DNA of 64,000 nt from Thiobacillus sp. 0-1251 (GTDB taxonomy: Bacteria > Pseudomonadota > Gammaproteobacteria > Burkholderiales > Thiobacillaceae). The stretch is taken from the NCBI GenBank assembly GCA_001899305.1, contig MKWL01000015.1, forward strand, positions 62,001 to 126,000, given 5' to 3'. The notes beneath the pieces were generated by a model. The model searched no databases. It was not told the origin of the DNA and was given only the letters and a program-made list of their open reading frames with translations. Within the stretch, counting starts at the first letter, position 1. Every line of letters begins with the position of its first letter. Of this stretch, positions 26,522 through 37,021 are shown piece after piece. A program made the translations under genes and the position numbers.

Positions 26522-27319
26522 TTATTCGCGTTCGATCAGTTCGCGGTAAGCATGCCAGCTGGCATGTCCCAGCCACGGAAATATCACCGCCATCGCAATG
26601 AAGTCGGTCGCCATGCCGACCACGACCAGACCCGCGATCAACACGCCCCACAACAACATCACCGGGAAATTCAGCCGGGTCGCCATGAAACTGGTGACCA
26701 GTGCCGTGGCGAAATCGACCTTGCGGTGCAGCAGCATGGGCAGCGAGACCACGGAGAAGCTGAACACCATCAAGGCCAGCATGCCGCCGAACGCCAGGTA
26801 GGCCAGTACGAAATCGGTGTGCTGCTGCACCGCGGACAGGCTCAGCAGCTCGGTCAGGCCGCCGATGCCCGATCCGTTCAGGAACAGTCCGACCAGAATG
26901 GCCGAGATGCGCTCCCAGACGGAGAGCACGAACACCAGCGTCAGCGCAAACAACCCCAGCGAAGCGGGATTGGCGCGCCACGACAACAGGGGAACGAAGA
27001 GGCCCGGCAGCTTGTGGTGGTGTTCCAGGCGATGGCTCACACAATAAAACACCGTGGCCAGCACCGGCGCGATGAACAGGAAACCCGAGGTCAGCGCCAT
27101 CGCCAGGTGCGGCTTGTCTTCCGCCGCATGCACCAGGCCGTATCCCAGCAGTGCAAACACCACGCCATAAAAGAGGCTCAGCGGCCATGCCTTGGCCATG
27201 TCCTGCGCGCCCGCACGCAGCCAGTGGAAAGGCTGCTCGAATGTCACGCTGCGGATTGCCGGCAGATTCATGTGCGCGGCCTGCGGATGAAAAACCGGGT
27301 GTTCAGTATGTGTGCTCAT
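26522..27319 (-). CDS. DUF2189 integral membrane protein
   Basis: 265 residues with six predicted membrane segments. The N-terminal region VTFEQPFHWLRAGAQDMAKA, then the Trp-rich stretches and the C-terminal FPWLGHASWHAYRELI, match the DUF2189 family. This family is common in alpha- and betaproteobacteria, often near respiratory genes. Function is unknown. The upstream gap to the next gene is 82 bp. Confidence 0.82.
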   Translation of the reverse strand: MSTHTEHPVFHPQAAHMNLPAIRSVTFEQPFHWLRAGAQDMAKAWPLSLFYGVVFALLGYGLVHAAEDKPHLAMALTSGFLFIAPVLATVFYCVSHRLEHHHKLPGLFVPLLSWRANPASLGLFALTLVFVLSVWERISAILVGLFLNGSGIGGLTELLSLSAVQQHTDFVLAYLAFGGMLALMVFSFSVVSLPMLLHRKVDFATALVTSFMATRLNFPVMLLWGVLIAGLVVVGMATDFIAMAVIFPWLGHASWHAYRELIERE

Positions 27320-27401
27320 GCTTGCTCCTGATGACAGACAGACTGTTTGTTTGATAGCAGGCGGCGGCGCGGGTTCCTAATAGCAAATACTGATAAAGCC
27401 C

Positions 27402-29438
27402 TTATTCCAGCACGCTATCCAGGTCGACCACCGGCGGCTGGCAAGCGGTGCCGCTGCAGATCCAGGCCGTGGGACGATCGGGCGCCGGTTTCGCCAGCGC
27501 ATCGGGCAGGGTCAGGCCGTTGGGCAGGGCCAGCATCAGGTCATGCGCGCCGAGATGCGGTGTCAACGCGTGCGTCCACGCCTGCAAGGCGGATGCCGGA
27601 CCGCGCAGCAGGATCACGCGCGGCGGCACCAGGGATTCGTCGAGCACGGCCAACAACGTGGGGTACGCAATGGGCTGCTGGAGCAGATGGGCATGGAACA
27701 CGTTCAGGCAGCGTGCGCTGGCATCGAGATAGCGCGCCTCGCCGAGCAGATGGCCCAGCCGCTGCAGGGCGAAGGCCGCCACGCCGTTGCCCGACGGCGT
27801 CGCGTTGTCGTAGCCGGGCTTGGGACGCGTGAGGAGCGCCTCGTGGTCATGGCTGGTGAAGAAGAAGCCGCCGGCTTCGGCATCCTCGAAATGTGCCAGC
27901 AGCGCATCGGCAAGCTCGCGCGCCCAGGCCATGTCGGCTTCGCGGTAGCCGGCCTGCAGGGTTTCCAGCAGCGCATCGAGCAGGAACGCGTAGTCGTCGA
28001 GATAGGCGTTCAATCGCGCCACGCCGTGCTTGGTGCTGGCGAGCAGACGTCCGTCGCGCCACACATTCCGATGCAGGAAATCGATCGCCTCCTGTGCCGC
28101 ACCGATCCAGTCGGGACGCGCCATCACCCGCCCGGCATGCGCCAGCCCGGCGATCATCAGTGCGTTCCAGCTGGTGAGTTGCTTGTCGTCGCACCCGGGA
28201 CGCACGCGCGTCTCGCGTGCGGCAAACAGCTTGGCCTGCGCATCCGCCAGCCGCGCCGCGGCAACTTCGTCGCCCAGGCCCAGCTCGGCCGCGACCTCGG
28301 CCAACGGGCGCGCCAGGACGGGATTCCAATGCGCATTCTCGAAATTGGGCGGCCCGTCGAAACCGTATACCGGCGCCGCCACGGCGTATTCCTCGGGCGT
28401 CAGCAGCGCGCGGACCTCATCAGGCGTCCATACGTAAAACCTGCCTTCATGGCCTTCGCTGTCGGCATCCAGCGCCGAATAGAACCCGCCCTGCGGGGCG
28501 TGCATTTCGCGCAGCAGCCAGCCGACGATGCCTTCCGCCGTGTCCCGGAACAGGGTCTCGCCGGTCAGCGCCCAGGCGTCGGCATACAGGTGCAACAGCG
28601 GGCCGTTGTCGTAGAGCATCTTTTCGAAGTGCGGGATGATCCACTGCTCGTCGACCGAGTAACGGCAGAACCCACCGCCGAGCTGGTCGACCACTCCGCC
28701 CGACGCCATCTTGCGTAGCGAGAACAGCGCCATCTCGCGCGCCTGCGCATTGCCGCGTTGCGCCGCGCCCTTACCTGGATTGGCTTGGCGCAGCAGGAAG
28801 AACAGTTCGCCGGGGCGCGGAAACTTGGGCGCGCGCGAAAAGCCGCCCCACACCGGATCGAAGGCCTGCGCAAGATCGCGCACGGCTTGCCCGAGCGGCG
28901 CATCGGTCAGCGCCTCATGCATGCCCACATCCGGCTGCTGCTGCGCGAGCGCGGCGCGTACCGCCTCGTTCTGCGCCAGCACTTCGCCGCGCCGTTCGTG
29001 CCAGGCGCGCGCGACGTTTTCCATCAGGTCGATGAAGCCGGGCAACTGGTAGCGCGGCGTCTTGGGAAAATAGGTGCCGGCGAAAAACGGCGTCTGGTCG
29101 GGCGTCAGAAACACCGTCAGCGGCCAGCCGCCGCCGCGCTGGGTCAAGAGCTGGTGCGCCGTCTGGTAGATCTGGTCGAGGTCGGGGCGCTCCTCGCGGT
29201 CGACCTTGATGTTGACGAACAGGCGGTTCATCACCGCCGCCACGTCCGCATCCTCGAAGCAGTCGTGCGCCATCACATGGCACCAGTGACAGGCCGAATA
29301 GCCGATCGACAGCAGGATGGGCTTGTCCTCGCGGCGTGATTTTTCCAGGGCTTCCTCGCCCCACGGGTACCAGTCGACCGGGTTGTCGGCGTGCTGCAGC
29401 AGGTAGGGACTGGGTTCGGTAGCAAGACGGTTGGGCAT
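27402..29438 (-). CDS. YyaL-type protein: thioredoxin-like DUF255 plus alpha/alpha-barrel
   Basis: 678 residues. The N-terminus [20 protein letters not shown] and the CxxC in [10 protein letters not shown] define the thioredoxin-like DUF255. The rest is an (alpha/alpha)6-barrel like that of N-acylglucosamine epimerases ([34 protein letters not shown]). Related proteins are called spermatogenesis-associated protein 20. The biochemical role is not established. Confidence 0.88.
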   Translation of the reverse strand: MPNRLATEPSPYLLQHADNPVDWYPWGEEALEKSRREDKPILLSIGYSACHWCHVMAHDCFEDADVAAVMNRLFVNIKVDREERPDLDQIYQTAHQLLTQRGGGWPLTVFLTPDQTPFFAGTYFPKTPRYQLPGFIDLMENVARAWHERRGEVLAQNEAVRAALAQQQPDVGMHEALTDAPLGQAVRDLAQAFDPVWGGFSRAPKFPRPGELFFLLRQANPGKGAAQRGNAQAREMALFSLRKMASGGVVDQLGGGFCRYSVDEQWIIPHFEKMLYDNGPLLHLYADAWALTGETLFRDTAEGIVGWLLREMHAPQGGFYSALDADSEGHEGRFYVWTPDEVRALLTPEEYAVAAPVYGFDGPPNFENAHWNPVLARPLAEVAAELGLGDEVAAARLADAQAKLFAARETRVRPGCDDKQLTSWNALMIAGLAHAGRVMARPDWIGAAQEAIDFLHRNVWRDGRLLASTKHGVARLNAYLDDYAFLLDALLETLQAGYREADMAWARELADALLAHFEDAEAGGFFFTSHDHEALLTRPKPGYDNATPSGNGVAAFALQRLGHLLGEARYLDASARCLNVFHAHLLQQPIAYPTLLAVLDESLVPPRVILLRGPASALQAWTHALTPHLGAHDLMLALPNGLTLPDALAKPAPDRPTAWICSGTACQPPVVDLDSVLE

Positions 29439-29465
29439 GGCGGCAGAGCCTCGCAGACTAATAGT

Positions 29466-29476
29466 TGATTAAATCA
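29466..29476. promoter_or_regulatory. short palindrome in divergent spacer
   Basis: TGATT-A-AATCA lies within a larger imperfect repeat (GTTGA...TCAAC) in the 87 bp between the YyaL-type gene and the ankyrin gene. It could be an operator for either. Spacing does not fit an FNR box. Confidence 0.35.
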
Positions 29477-29525
29477 GTCAACAATTGTACGCTTGCTGCA
29501 ATCCCGAACAAAAGCAGGAGCTCCC

Positions 29526-30104
29526 ATGTCCCAGGAATTATTCGCAGCCGCCCAGTCGGGCGATACCGCCCAGATCAAAACCCTGCTCGAGGCCGGCGCC
29601 GATCACGCTGCTGTCGACGAAGCCGGCGAAACCGCATTGATGCACGCTGCCCACGGCGGCCATGTCGCCGCGGTGCAACTGCTGATCGCCGCCGGTGCCG
29701 ACGTCAACGCCAAGTCGCCGCAAGGCTGGACGGCGCTTGCCAAGGCCGCGTACAACAGCGAAACCGAACGCGGCTACGTCGAGGTCATCGAAGTACTGCA
29801 CGAGGCGGGCGCCTCGCTCGACGAACGCATCTTCTTCGGCATCACGCCGCTGATGCTGGCGGCTGGCGGCGGCGACGCCCAGGTCGTGGAATGGCTGATC
29901 AACACCGGGGCCGACGTGCTCGCCGCCAACGAGGGTGGCCGCACCGCGCGCATGATGGCGGACGACAAGTTCTATGTGGATGTGATCAACCTGCTGCACG
30001 AAGCCGAGCAACAACTGGGTGTATCGGTAGACGGCTCGTGCTCGTCAACCCGGGGCGTGGCCAAACCCCAGGTCGTCAACCTGATGAAGCCGACCACGCA
30101 CTGA
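29526..30104 (+). CDS. ankyrin-repeat protein
   Basis: 192 residues with four to five ankyrin repeats between residues 5 and 155 (DTAQIKTLLEAGADHAAVDE, GETALMHAAHGGHVAAVQLL and similar). Each shows the A-A-x-x-G-H helix-turn-helix pattern. There is no signal peptide. Such proteins bind partner proteins; the partner is unknown. ATG 29526 follows an AGCAGGAG ribosome site. Confidence 0.85.
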   Translation: MSQELFAAAQSGDTAQIKTLLEAGADHAAVDEAGETALMHAAHGGHVAAVQLLIAAGADVNAKSPQGWTALAKAAYNSETERGYVEVIEVLHEAGASLDERIFFGITPLMLAAGGGDAQVVEWLINTGADVLAANEGGRTARMMADDKFYVDVINLLHEAEQQLGVSVDGSCSSTRGVAKPQVVNLMKPTTH

Positions 30105-30128
30105 CGTGTGCGGGGCTGGCCGGGGCGC

Positions 30129-30734
30129 CTAGCGGTCCAGCCAGTCGATCAGGCCCTGCCACTGTTCCACGTCGCGCTCGGCGATGTGGTGCGGCAGGTC
30201 GAACAGGCTCTTGCCCTCGAACGCGGCGTTGACGTAATGCTGGGTGTTGCGCAGATGCGCCAGCACCGGCAGATCCTGCTGCGCCATGAACTGTTCCAGC
30301 GTGACGCCGGCGCGCGTGCGCGGATCCACGCGCATCCCCACCACACCGACAAAGGCATGGCCCTTGCGCACCGCCTTTTCGGCATGCAGCGCGGCGAGAA
30401 AATCCTGGCTGGCGCGAATGTCGAACAGCGACGGCGCGATCGGCACCGCCACCTTGTGCGCCAGTTTCAGCGCGCGTTCGAGGCTCTTTCCATGCAGCCC
30501 GGCGGGTGAATCGATCACCAGCCAGTCGCTGTCCGCCTTCTGGCCTTCGCGCATCAGTTCGATCTCCGGCAATGCCCCATCGCGCATCGCCAGCCACTGG
30601 GTGGCGGACTTCTGGCGGTCGAGATCGAGCAAGGCGACGCGTTGACCCTGCGCCGCCAGATAGCCGGCAAGGTTGGTCGACAACGTCGTCTTGCCGCTGC
30701 CGCCCTTGGGGTTGGCCACCAGAATCACGCGCAT
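30129..30734 (-). CDS. orphan ParA/MinD-family ATPase
   Basis: 201 residues. The deviant Walker A with signature lysine, KGGSGKTT, is at residues 10-17, followed by VALLDLDRQKSA (switch I) and WLVIDSPAG (Walker B). It is shorter than chromosomal ParA and resembles ParA-like proteins that position non-chromosomal cargo. No parB-like gene or cargo candidate is adjacent; the upstream neighbour on the same strand (19 bp) is the ilvD fusion. Confidence 0.85.
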   Translation of the reverse strand: MRVILVANPKGGSGKTTLSTNLAGYLAAQGQRVALLDLDRQKSATQWLAMRDGALPEIELMREGQKADSDWLVIDSPAGLHGKSLERALKLAHKVAVPIAPSLFDIRASQDFLAALHAEKAVRKGHAFVGVVGMRVDPRTRAGVTLEQFMAQQDLPVLAHLRNTQHYVNAAFEGKSLFDLPHHIAERDVEQWQGLIDWLDR

Positions 30735-30752
30735 ACCGCTTTCTCCCTTTGG

Positions 30753-33530
30753 TTACATCGCTTCCACGCTGTAGGTCACGGACATCGTATGCGTTTCGCC
30801 CGGCGCCACGGTGACGACATTGTCCATCGCGTTGGCCGATTCGACGCACACCATTTCGCGCCAGCCGGCACCGGATTTGCCCTTGCCCATGTCGCCCATC
30901 TTCTCGGCTTTCTCGGTCCACGGCGTCCACACGATGGTCGACTGCGAACCCGTCTTGGCGATGCGGATGCGGCGCTTGAGGCCGGCGTCGACGATCACGC
31001 AGTCGGCCGGCGTATTGACGTAGACGCGGTCGACCTCGCCATTGAAGGCAATCGCGCCGCTTTGTTTTTTGGTGGCGAAGTTGTCGACCTTGTCGTGGAA
31101 CGTCGCTCCTTCCAGTCCGCCGACCTGAACCGCGCCGATATCGCTGATGTGGAAATAGGTATGCAGCGCTTCGCCGATCTTCACCGGCGCTGCGCCCGTA
31201 TTGGTGGTGGCCAGATGCATCTCCAGCTTGTCGCCGACGATGACCGTCAGCGCCAGCCGCGTGGCATGCGGCCACTGTGCGCGGGTCTGGTCGTTCTCCA
31301 CGAGTTGCAGGGTGATCTCGGTCTTGGCGTCGTTGCGCTTGCGGCTGCCGGTCACGGTCCACGGCACGGTGCGCGCGAAGCCGTGTGCGGGATAGCCGGA
31401 TTCCGTGTCATGCGCGCCGAACCACGGCCAGCACACCGGCGCGCCGCCGCGGATGGATTTGCCCGGCGCGAACTTGGCGGCGTCGGACACCCACACTACC
31501 GGCGTGTGTTGCGACTTGGGACGGAAGCTGACCACGTGCGCGCCCTGCAAGCAGAGCGTCGCGCGGCCGCCGTGGTTGTCGATGTCGGCATACGTGAGCC
31601 CCCCCGCGCCAACGCGGAAGCTCAGCTGGCCGGGAATGGCGAAGCGCGCCAGCGGATCGGCATGCGCCTGCGCCTCGGTCGGATGTTCGACCAGGCTGAC
31701 GTCGCGCACCGCGCCGAAGGCGGCCGAGGTCGCCATCGCCGCATAGGCGCGCAACGCAGGCGAGACCTCGCGCGCACGGTTGAGCGGCTTCCAGGCCTGC
31801 GCACCCTTGGCGTCCATCGCGGCACGGCGGCGTTCGAGTTCGGCGTCGCTCACCGCGACCTTGATCGTGCGATTGGGAATGTCGATTTCGATGCGATCAC
31901 CCTCTTCCACCAGGCCGATGGCGCCGCCCTCGGCCGCTTCCGGCGAGGCGTGGCCGATCGACAGGCCCGAGGTGCCGCCGGAGAAGCGGCCATCGGTAAT
32001 CAACGCACAGACCTTGCCGAGGCCCTTGGATTTCAGGTACGAGGTCGGGTACAGCATCTCCTGCATGCCGGGGCCGCCGCGCGGGCCTTCGTAGCGGATC
32101 ACCACAACGTCGCCGGCGACGATGTGGTCACCGAGGATGGCATCGACCGCGGCATCCTGCGATTCGAACACGCGTGCCGGGCCGGAGAATTTGAGGATGT
32201 GCTCGTCGACACCCGCCGTCTTGACGATGCAACCGTCCAACGCGAGGTTGCCGTACAGCACGGCGAGACCGCCGTCCTTGGAGTAGGCATGCTCGATGTC
32301 GTGGATGCAGCCGTTGACGCGGTCGTCGTCCAGTTTGGCGAAGCGGCGGTCCTGCGAGAACGCGGTCTGCGTCGGCACGCCGCCGGGCGCGGCGCGGAAG
32401 TAATCCTTGACATCCTTGTTGCTGGTGCGGCGGATGTCGTAGACGTCGATCTGCTCGCCGAGCGATTTCATCAGCACGGTCGGCACCTCGCGATGCACCA
32501 GCCCGCCGCGCTCCAGCTCGCCGAGGATCGCCATCACGCCACCGGCGCGGTGCACGTCTTCCATGTGGTAGGTCTGGATCGACGGCGCGACCTTCGACAG
32601 GTGCGGCACGCGGCGGCTCATGCGGTCGATGTCGGCCATGGTGAAGTCCACCCCGGCCTCGTGTGCGGCGGCCAGCAGGTGCAGCACCGTATTGGTCGAG
32701 CCGCCCATCGCGATGTCGAGCGCGATGGCGTTCTCGAAGGCATCGAAGCTGGCGATGGCGCGCGGCAGCACGCGGGTGTCGCCGTCCTCGTAGTAGCGGC
32801 GCGCATTCTTCACGATCAGGCGGCCGGCGGCGAGGAACAAATTCCTGCGGTCGGCGTGGGTCGCCAGCAGCGAGCCGTTGCCGGGCAGACTCAGGCCCAG
32901 CGCCTCAGTCAGGCAGTTCATCGAGTTGGCGGTGAACATGCCGGAGCACGAACCGCAGGTCGGGCAGGCTGAGCGCTCCAGTTGTTCGACCTTCTCGTCG
33001 GAGAATTTCGCATCGGCGGCCGACACCATGGCGTCGACCAGGTCGAGCTTGATGGTCTGCTTGTCCCACACCACCTTGCCCGCCTCCATCGGCCCGCCGG
33101 AGACGAACACCGTGGGGATGTTGAGACGCAGCGCGGCGTTCAGCATGCCAGGCGTGATCTTGTCGCAGTTGGAGATGCACACCAGCGCGTCGGCGCAGTG
33201 CGCGTTGACCATGTATTCGACCGAGTCGGCGATGAGGTCGCGGCTCGGCAGCGAATACAGCATGCCGCCGTGGCCCATGGCGATGCCGTCGTCGACCGCG
33301 ATGGTGTTGAATTCCTTGGCCACGCCGCCGGCCGCCTCGATCTCGCGCGCCACTAGCTGGCCCATGTCCTTGAGGTGCACGTGCCCCGGCACGAACTGGG
33401 TGAACGAGTTGGCGATCGCGATGATCGGCTTGTTGAAGTCGCCGTCCTTCATGCCGGTGGCGCGCCACAGTGCGCGCGCCCCCGCCATGTTGCGGCCACG
33501 GGTGGTTGTCCAGGAACGATAGTCAGGCAT
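30753..33530 (-). CDS. ilvD: IlvD dihydroxy-acid dehydratase fused to hexose-6-phosphate mutarotase-like domain
   Basis: 925 residues from ATG 33530 (MPDYRSW). Residues 1 to about 615 are a complete IlvD, with cluster cysteines Cys122 (ISNCDK) and Cys192/Cys195 (CPTCGSC) and the normal C-terminus [10 protein letters not shown]. IlvD dehydrates dihydroxy-acids in valine, leucine and isoleucine synthesis. Without a stop, the frame runs through about ten residues into an aldose-1-epimerase/YeaD-type domain ([40 protein letters not shown]). No start codon is visible at the junction. IlvD normally ends near residue 615, so this is either a genuine fusion or a lost stop. Confidence 0.88.
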   Translation of the reverse strand: MPDYRSWTTTRGRNMAGARALWRATGMKDGDFNKPIIAIANSFTQFVPGHVHLKDMGQLVAREIEAAGGVAKEFNTIAVDDGIAMGHGGMLYSLPSRDLIADSVEYMVNAHCADALVCISNCDKITPGMLNAALRLNIPTVFVSGGPMEAGKVVWDKQTIKLDLVDAMVSAADAKFSDEKVEQLERSACPTCGSCSGMFTANSMNCLTEALGLSLPGNGSLLATHADRRNLFLAAGRLIVKNARRYYEDGDTRVLPRAIASFDAFENAIALDIAMGGSTNTVLHLLAAAHEAGVDFTMADIDRMSRRVPHLSKVAPSIQTYHMEDVHRAGGVMAILGELERGGLVHREVPTVLMKSLGEQIDVYDIRRTSNKDVKDYFRAAPGGVPTQTAFSQDRRFAKLDDDRVNGCIHDIEHAYSKDGGLAVLYGNLALDGCIVKTAGVDEHILKFSGPARVFESQDAAVDAILGDHIVAGDVVVIRYEGPRGGPGMQEMLYPTSYLKSKGLGKVCALITDGRFSGGTSGLSIGHASPEAAEGGAIGLVEEGDRIEIDIPNRTIKVAVSDAELERRRAAMDAKGAQAWKPLNRAREVSPALRAYAAMATSAAFGAVRDVSLVEHPTEAQAHADPLARFAIPGQLSFRVGAGGLTYADIDNHGGRATLCLQGAHVVSFRPKSQHTPVVWVSDAAKFAPGKSIRGGAPVCWPWFGAHDTESGYPAHGFARTVPWTVTGSRKRNDAKTEITLQLVENDQTRAQWPHATRLALTVIVGDKLEMHLATTNTGAAPVKIGEALHTYFHISDIGAVQVGGLEGATFHDKVDNFATKKQSGAIAFNGEVDRVYVNTPADCVIVDAGLKRRIRIAKTGSQSTIVWTPWTEKAEKMGDMGKGKSGAGWREMVCVESANAMDNVVTVAPGETHTMSVTYSVEAM

Positions 33531-33621
33531 GTTGGTCACTCAGGCAATCTATAATCAGCCAGTCATTTTACCCGCGCTTTGACCTCCCCGAATCCCACCT
33601 TCTGAATCCCGACCCCGACCC

Positions 33622-34404
33622 ATGCTCGTCCATCCCCAATTCGACCCCGTCGCCCTGCAGCTTGGGCCGCTCGCCATCCACTGGTACGGCCTCATGTACC
33701 TCGTCGCCTTCGTCCAGGTGATCCTGCTCGGACGCTGGTGCATCGCGCACCGGCCGTGGACCGGCTGGACGCAGCAGATGCTCGACGACGTGCTGTTCTA
33801 CGGCGTGCTCGGCGTCATCCTCGGCGGTCGGCTCGGCTACGTGCTGTTCTACAAGCCCGGCGACTATTTCGCCCACCCGCTCGACATCTTCAAGGTATGG
33901 GAAGGCGGCATGAGCTTTCATGGCGGCTTTCTCGGCGTCATCATCGCGATGGCGCTGTTCTCGCACCGCCACAAGCTGCGCTGGCTCGCCGTCACCGACT
34001 TCATCGCCCCGCTGGTCCCGCTCGGGCTCGCCGCCGGCCGGCTCGGCAACTTCATCAACGGCGAACTGTGGGGACGCGCCACCGACCTGCCCTGGGCCAT
34101 GATCTTCCCGCAGGCAGGCGACGGCATCCCGCGCCACCCGTCCCAGCTCTACGAATTTGCCGGCGAAGGCCTGCTGCTGTTCGCCATCCTGTGGCTCTAT
34201 TCGCGCAAGCCGCGCCCGGTCGGCGCCGTCTCCGGCGTGTTCCTGATCGGCTACGGCAGCCTGCGCTTCCTCGCCGAATTCGCCCGCGAACCCGACAGCT
34301 TCCTTGGTCTGCTGGGGCTGGGACTTTCCATGGGGCAATGGCTCTCCATGCCGATGATCGTCGCCGGCCTCATCATGCTGCGCTGGTCGCTGCGGCGCGC
34401 ATGA
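33622..34404 (+). CDS. lgt: prolipoprotein diacylglyceryl transferase
   Basis: 260 residues, seven membrane segments. [20 protein letters not shown] is the Lgt signature, with [12 protein letters not shown] and [12 protein letters not shown]. It transfers diacylglycerol from phosphatidylglycerol to the lipobox cysteine, the first step in maturing lipoproteins such as BtuF, LivK and QseG seen elsewhere in the window. Confidence 0.96.
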   Translation: MLVHPQFDPVALQLGPLAIHWYGLMYLVAFVQVILLGRWCIAHRPWTGWTQQMLDDVLFYGVLGVILGGRLGYVLFYKPGDYFAHPLDIFKVWEGGMSFHGGFLGVIIAMALFSHRHKLRWLAVTDFIAPLVPLGLAAGRLGNFINGELWGRATDLPWAMIFPQAGDGIPRHPSQLYEFAGEGLLLFAILWLYSRKPRPVGAVSGVFLIGYGSLRFLAEFAREPDSFLGLLGLGLSMGQWLSMPMIVAGLIMLRWSLRRA

Positions 34405-34760
34405 TCGCCCGTCTCTGGCGCGGTGTCGGCTGGCTCGGTGTCGCCGCCGCCCTGGTGCTGTCACTGACCCCGCCCGTGATCAACGAAGCCGGACACACCG
34501 ACAAGATCGTGCACCTGTCCGGTTACGCCGTGCTGATGTTCTGGTGGGCGCAGATCGTCGTCCGCCGGCGCTGGCGGCTCGCCCTGGCCGTCGTGCTGTT
34601 CGGCGCCGCCATCGAGCTGCTGCAGGGCCTCACCCCGGATCGCGACCCCGACGTATTCGACGCGCTGGCCAACACCGGCGGCGTCCTGCTCGGCTGGTTC
34701 GCCGCCCGCCTGCTCCCCAACCTCCCGGACACCCTCGGAAAGCTCTTCCGGCCCCGCTAG
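34401..34760 (+). CDS. VanZ-like membrane protein
   Basis: 119 residues with three to four hydrophobic segments. The motif [20 protein letters not shown] and the acidic [20 protein letters not shown] are typical of VanZ-like proteins. Function outside teicoplanin-resistance clusters is unclear. The ATG overlaps the lgt stop (ATGA), so it is translated with lgt. Confidence 0.82.
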   Translation: MIARLWRGVGWLGVAAALVLSLTPPVINEAGHTDKIVHLSGYAVLMFWWAQIVVRRRWRLALAVVLFGAAIELLQGLTPDRDPDVFDALANTGGVLLGWFAARLLPNLPDTLGKLFRPR

Positions 34761-34769
34761 AAACAGGGC

Positions 34770-34775
34770 TATAAT
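34770..34775 (+). promoter_or_regulatory. -10 element of the tRNA-Ala promoter
   Basis: A perfect TATAAT lies 10 bases before the tRNA 5' end. The -35 region (TTCCGG) is weak. A start near 34782 leaves only a few bases of 5' leader. Confidence 0.6.
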
Positions 34776-34785
34776 CCGCCGCACT

Positions 34786-34861
<76 letters not shown>

Positions 34862-34903
34862 AGACAACATCCAGCAACGTCCAAGACGATGGCCTCTCAG
34901 GCC

Positions 34904-34929
34904 ATAACCCTGCCAAACGGCAGGGTTAT
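34904..34929 (+). terminator. hairpin terminator after tRNA-Ala
   Basis: ATAACCCTGCC-AAAC-GGCAGGGTTAT, an 11-bp perfect stem 42 bp beyond the tRNA, followed by ACTTTATCC. The T run is short but the stem is strong. Confidence 0.65.
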
Positions 34930-35211
34930 ACTTTATCCGATAGTAAACGCTCCTCTGGTCGCAGGCATGGGGACACCCAGTCGAGGGCCTTTCAGACCTA
35001 AACCGAGCACATCCACCGTGCAAGCCTGTCCGCGCCGAATAACGCGAGACCTGACCCGGGCTTGCTCCGAACTCTACGCACTCGTTCACGCCTTGTGGGA
35101 AGGACCGTTCATCGTCCGCAGCGGACTCTGGTGGATGTTATCGTTCCAGCCCGCTACCTCCCCAAAGCAGTCAGCTAGAAACTGAAGCTGCCCCCTTATC
35201 GTTTCAATTTC
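34930..35211. other. gene-free stretch between tRNA-Ala and the KAP NTPase gene
   Basis: 282 bp in which I see no convincing coding sequence, repeat or RNA. Open frames across it show no family signature. No copy of the tRNA 3' end, which would mark an attachment site, is visible here. It may be residue of an old integration. Confidence 0.5.
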
Positions 35212-36672
35212 TTAACTAAGATGCCCGACTTGATTCACCAAGTTTGGATACTCAGTAAAAGAAAATAACTCAATCCTTGAACTGGTGTGTTGGGCTTCTC
35301 TCAATAATGCAAATTCAGTCCCGAACTGTTCGTCATTGTCGCTGTGAAATCCACGGGTGAAATCCAATTTGGCCTGATTTAGCTTTAGAAGATATGTATC
35401 GACAAGCTCATAAATTGATTGATCTGACTCACGCAGGACTTGGCCCCATTGAGACACCAGCGGGACTTTCACAGGCATGTGCAGATTGAAGATTTTGGAT
35501 ACGGCCTCTCTGAATTGGTTTGGGTCAAATCTTGTTTGCGAGGAAATCTGATCTAGCAGAGGTTCGGACTTCTTCTTCAGCATCAGGAGAAAAACCAGGT
35601 AGTCGAAATAAACTATCTCATTCGCGCTAACGGAAAGTATTGCTTTCAGTCGATGAATGGTTTGCCCTTGATCTCTAAGCGACAGCTTGAAGGCATCTGA
35701 GAAGGCGGCAAATGTAGCCTGCAAGTGTGGGGAGTGCTTTTCATCGTTGTGAAAAGGCGTGACGAATCTTTCCTCATCCACAATCCGGTATTTGTCAAAA
35801 AGAAACTTCGCGTACTGTCGATTGTTCGGTTCGGGCAAGGTGTATTCCTGATCGAAGAACCTCCCCAGGTATGAAGATGAATCAAAACCACTTCCGTAAA
35901 CAGCGCCAATAGAATGGCAAAGCTGTTCTTTGTTGGTAGCGACGATGAAGAACACACCTCTAACACCGAACAGGTGTTTGATGTTCTCCAACAGTTCGAG
36001 AGCGTATGTGGGGCGGCAGCGATCCAGCTCATCTACGAAGATGTAAAGAGGAAGTTGAACGTCGCACTCAGGATCGCCCTTTTGCTGTTGTTCAATCGTT
36101 TCGATCAGCGCACTTAAATTCGTTTTGAATTCTTCGATTAGGCGCCTTGTTTCTCTGTGTTGTGAGAGAGCCCTGTCAGCCAACTTTCCTGCTTGATCTG
36201 CGATTGAACCGTCAATACCGTCGAGGCCTGTGATTCTTTCAAAGATCTCTCCGGCGATAGGCCCTGCAAATAGACGGGTGCCGATGCCAATCAACTTTTT
36301 GGCAGTTCCCATTACATTCTCCATTAGCGCCTGTGCAGGGGCGACATAATCTAGCCAAGGGTTTAGGGCCTTTTCCAGTTCAGCGATGAAGCCAACAAGG
36401 GGGTCTTTAGAGAAGTCATTTTTCCATGCATCGAATAAGACGACTGGATACTTGGCCTGCGTCAGGTCTTCTACCCATTTTTCAATCAGGAAGCTTTTCC
36501 CCTGCCCCCAGCGGGCGTTCAGGTTGAGCACAAAGTGACCGGCATAGGCGTCTCTATTCTCTTCGTGATAAATGCCGTTGAGGTAGGTAGTCAGAAACCG
36601 CGCGGATTCCACCCGGTCAAGATGGTCACCCACCCACTTCGGTTGAATCGGTGATTCTTCGCCATGTGCCAT
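35212..36672 (-). CDS. KAP-family P-loop NTPase
   Basis: 486 residues. Walker A is WGQGKSFLI at residues 55-63; Walker B is the KAP-typical YIFVDELDRCRP (210-221), followed by FFIVATNKEQL. Between them, residues 105-150 form a partly hydrophobic helical stretch where many KAP proteins have membrane segments. KAP NTPases include the phage-exclusion protein PifA and several defence-associated ATPases. The gene is clearly richer in A+T than its surroundings and stands alone behind a tRNA, suggesting horizontal transfer. The start has AGGAG at -12. A defence role is inference. Confidence 0.87.
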   Translation of the reverse strand: MAHGEESPIQPKWVGDHLDRVESARFLTTYLNGIYHEENRDAYAGHFVLNLNARWGQGKSFLIEKWVEDLTQAKYPVVLFDAWKNDFSKDPLVGFIAELEKALNPWLDYVAPAQALMENVMGTAKKLIGIGTRLFAGPIAGEIFERITGLDGIDGSIADQAGKLADRALSQHRETRRLIEEFKTNLSALIETIEQQQKGDPECDVQLPLYIFVDELDRCRPTYALELLENIKHLFGVRGVFFIVATNKEQLCHSIGAVYGSGFDSSSYLGRFFDQEYTLPEPNNRQYAKFLFDKYRIVDEERFVTPFHNDEKHSPHLQATFAAFSDAFKLSLRDQGQTIHRLKAILSVSANEIVYFDYLVFLLMLKKKSEPLLDQISSQTRFDPNQFREAVSKIFNLHMPVKVPLVSQWGQVLRESDQSIYELVDTYLLKLNQAKLDFTRGFHSDNDEQFGTEFALLREAQHTSSRIELFSFTEYPNLVNQVGHLS

Positions 36673-37021
36673 GAGGGTTACTCTCCTGATATGTCTATGG
36701 CGACTTTATCAGGTAAGGCAAACATGCCAACCGGAGCACCGTTGAAGCTGTCTTCGAGGTCGGGTATAAATTTGAAATAATTTGAAGGATCACTTCGGCT
36801 TCTGGCTGACCGCTATGGTGCGGTAGTGGGATAACACGATAGCTTTCATTAGAGTCCGCTACGGCCGAACAGCGGCCCCCATGAGTACCGTGCCAATCGG
36901 CCGTTGGCCGAGTACCGTCATTTAGCCTTACGACCACTAAGCACACTGAATTCCAGATATTCGTTAACGCCTAAGAACATCCCGAACGCATAGATACAGT
37001 CAGGGTTGGTTCCAGCACCCC
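36673..37021. other. gene-free right flank of the KAP insertion
   Basis: 349 bp between the KAP gene start and the GGDEF-EAL gene end, both on the minus strand. It should contain the KAP promoter. I see no integrase, repeat or tRNA fragment. Short open frames here lack recognisable motifs, and composition returns to genomic GC toward 37000. Confidence 0.5.

Noticed and set aside
29465..29477. FNR-like box TTGAT...ATCAG in the YyaL-ankyrin spacer
   Set aside because: The half-sites are separated by three bases instead of four, and the right half deviates from ATCAA. It is kept only as an unassigned palindrome.
36695..36946. 83-codon minus-strand frame upstream of the KAP gene
   Set aside because: It lacks a ribosome site and any recognisable motif, and its composition does not look coding. 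Treated as intergenic.
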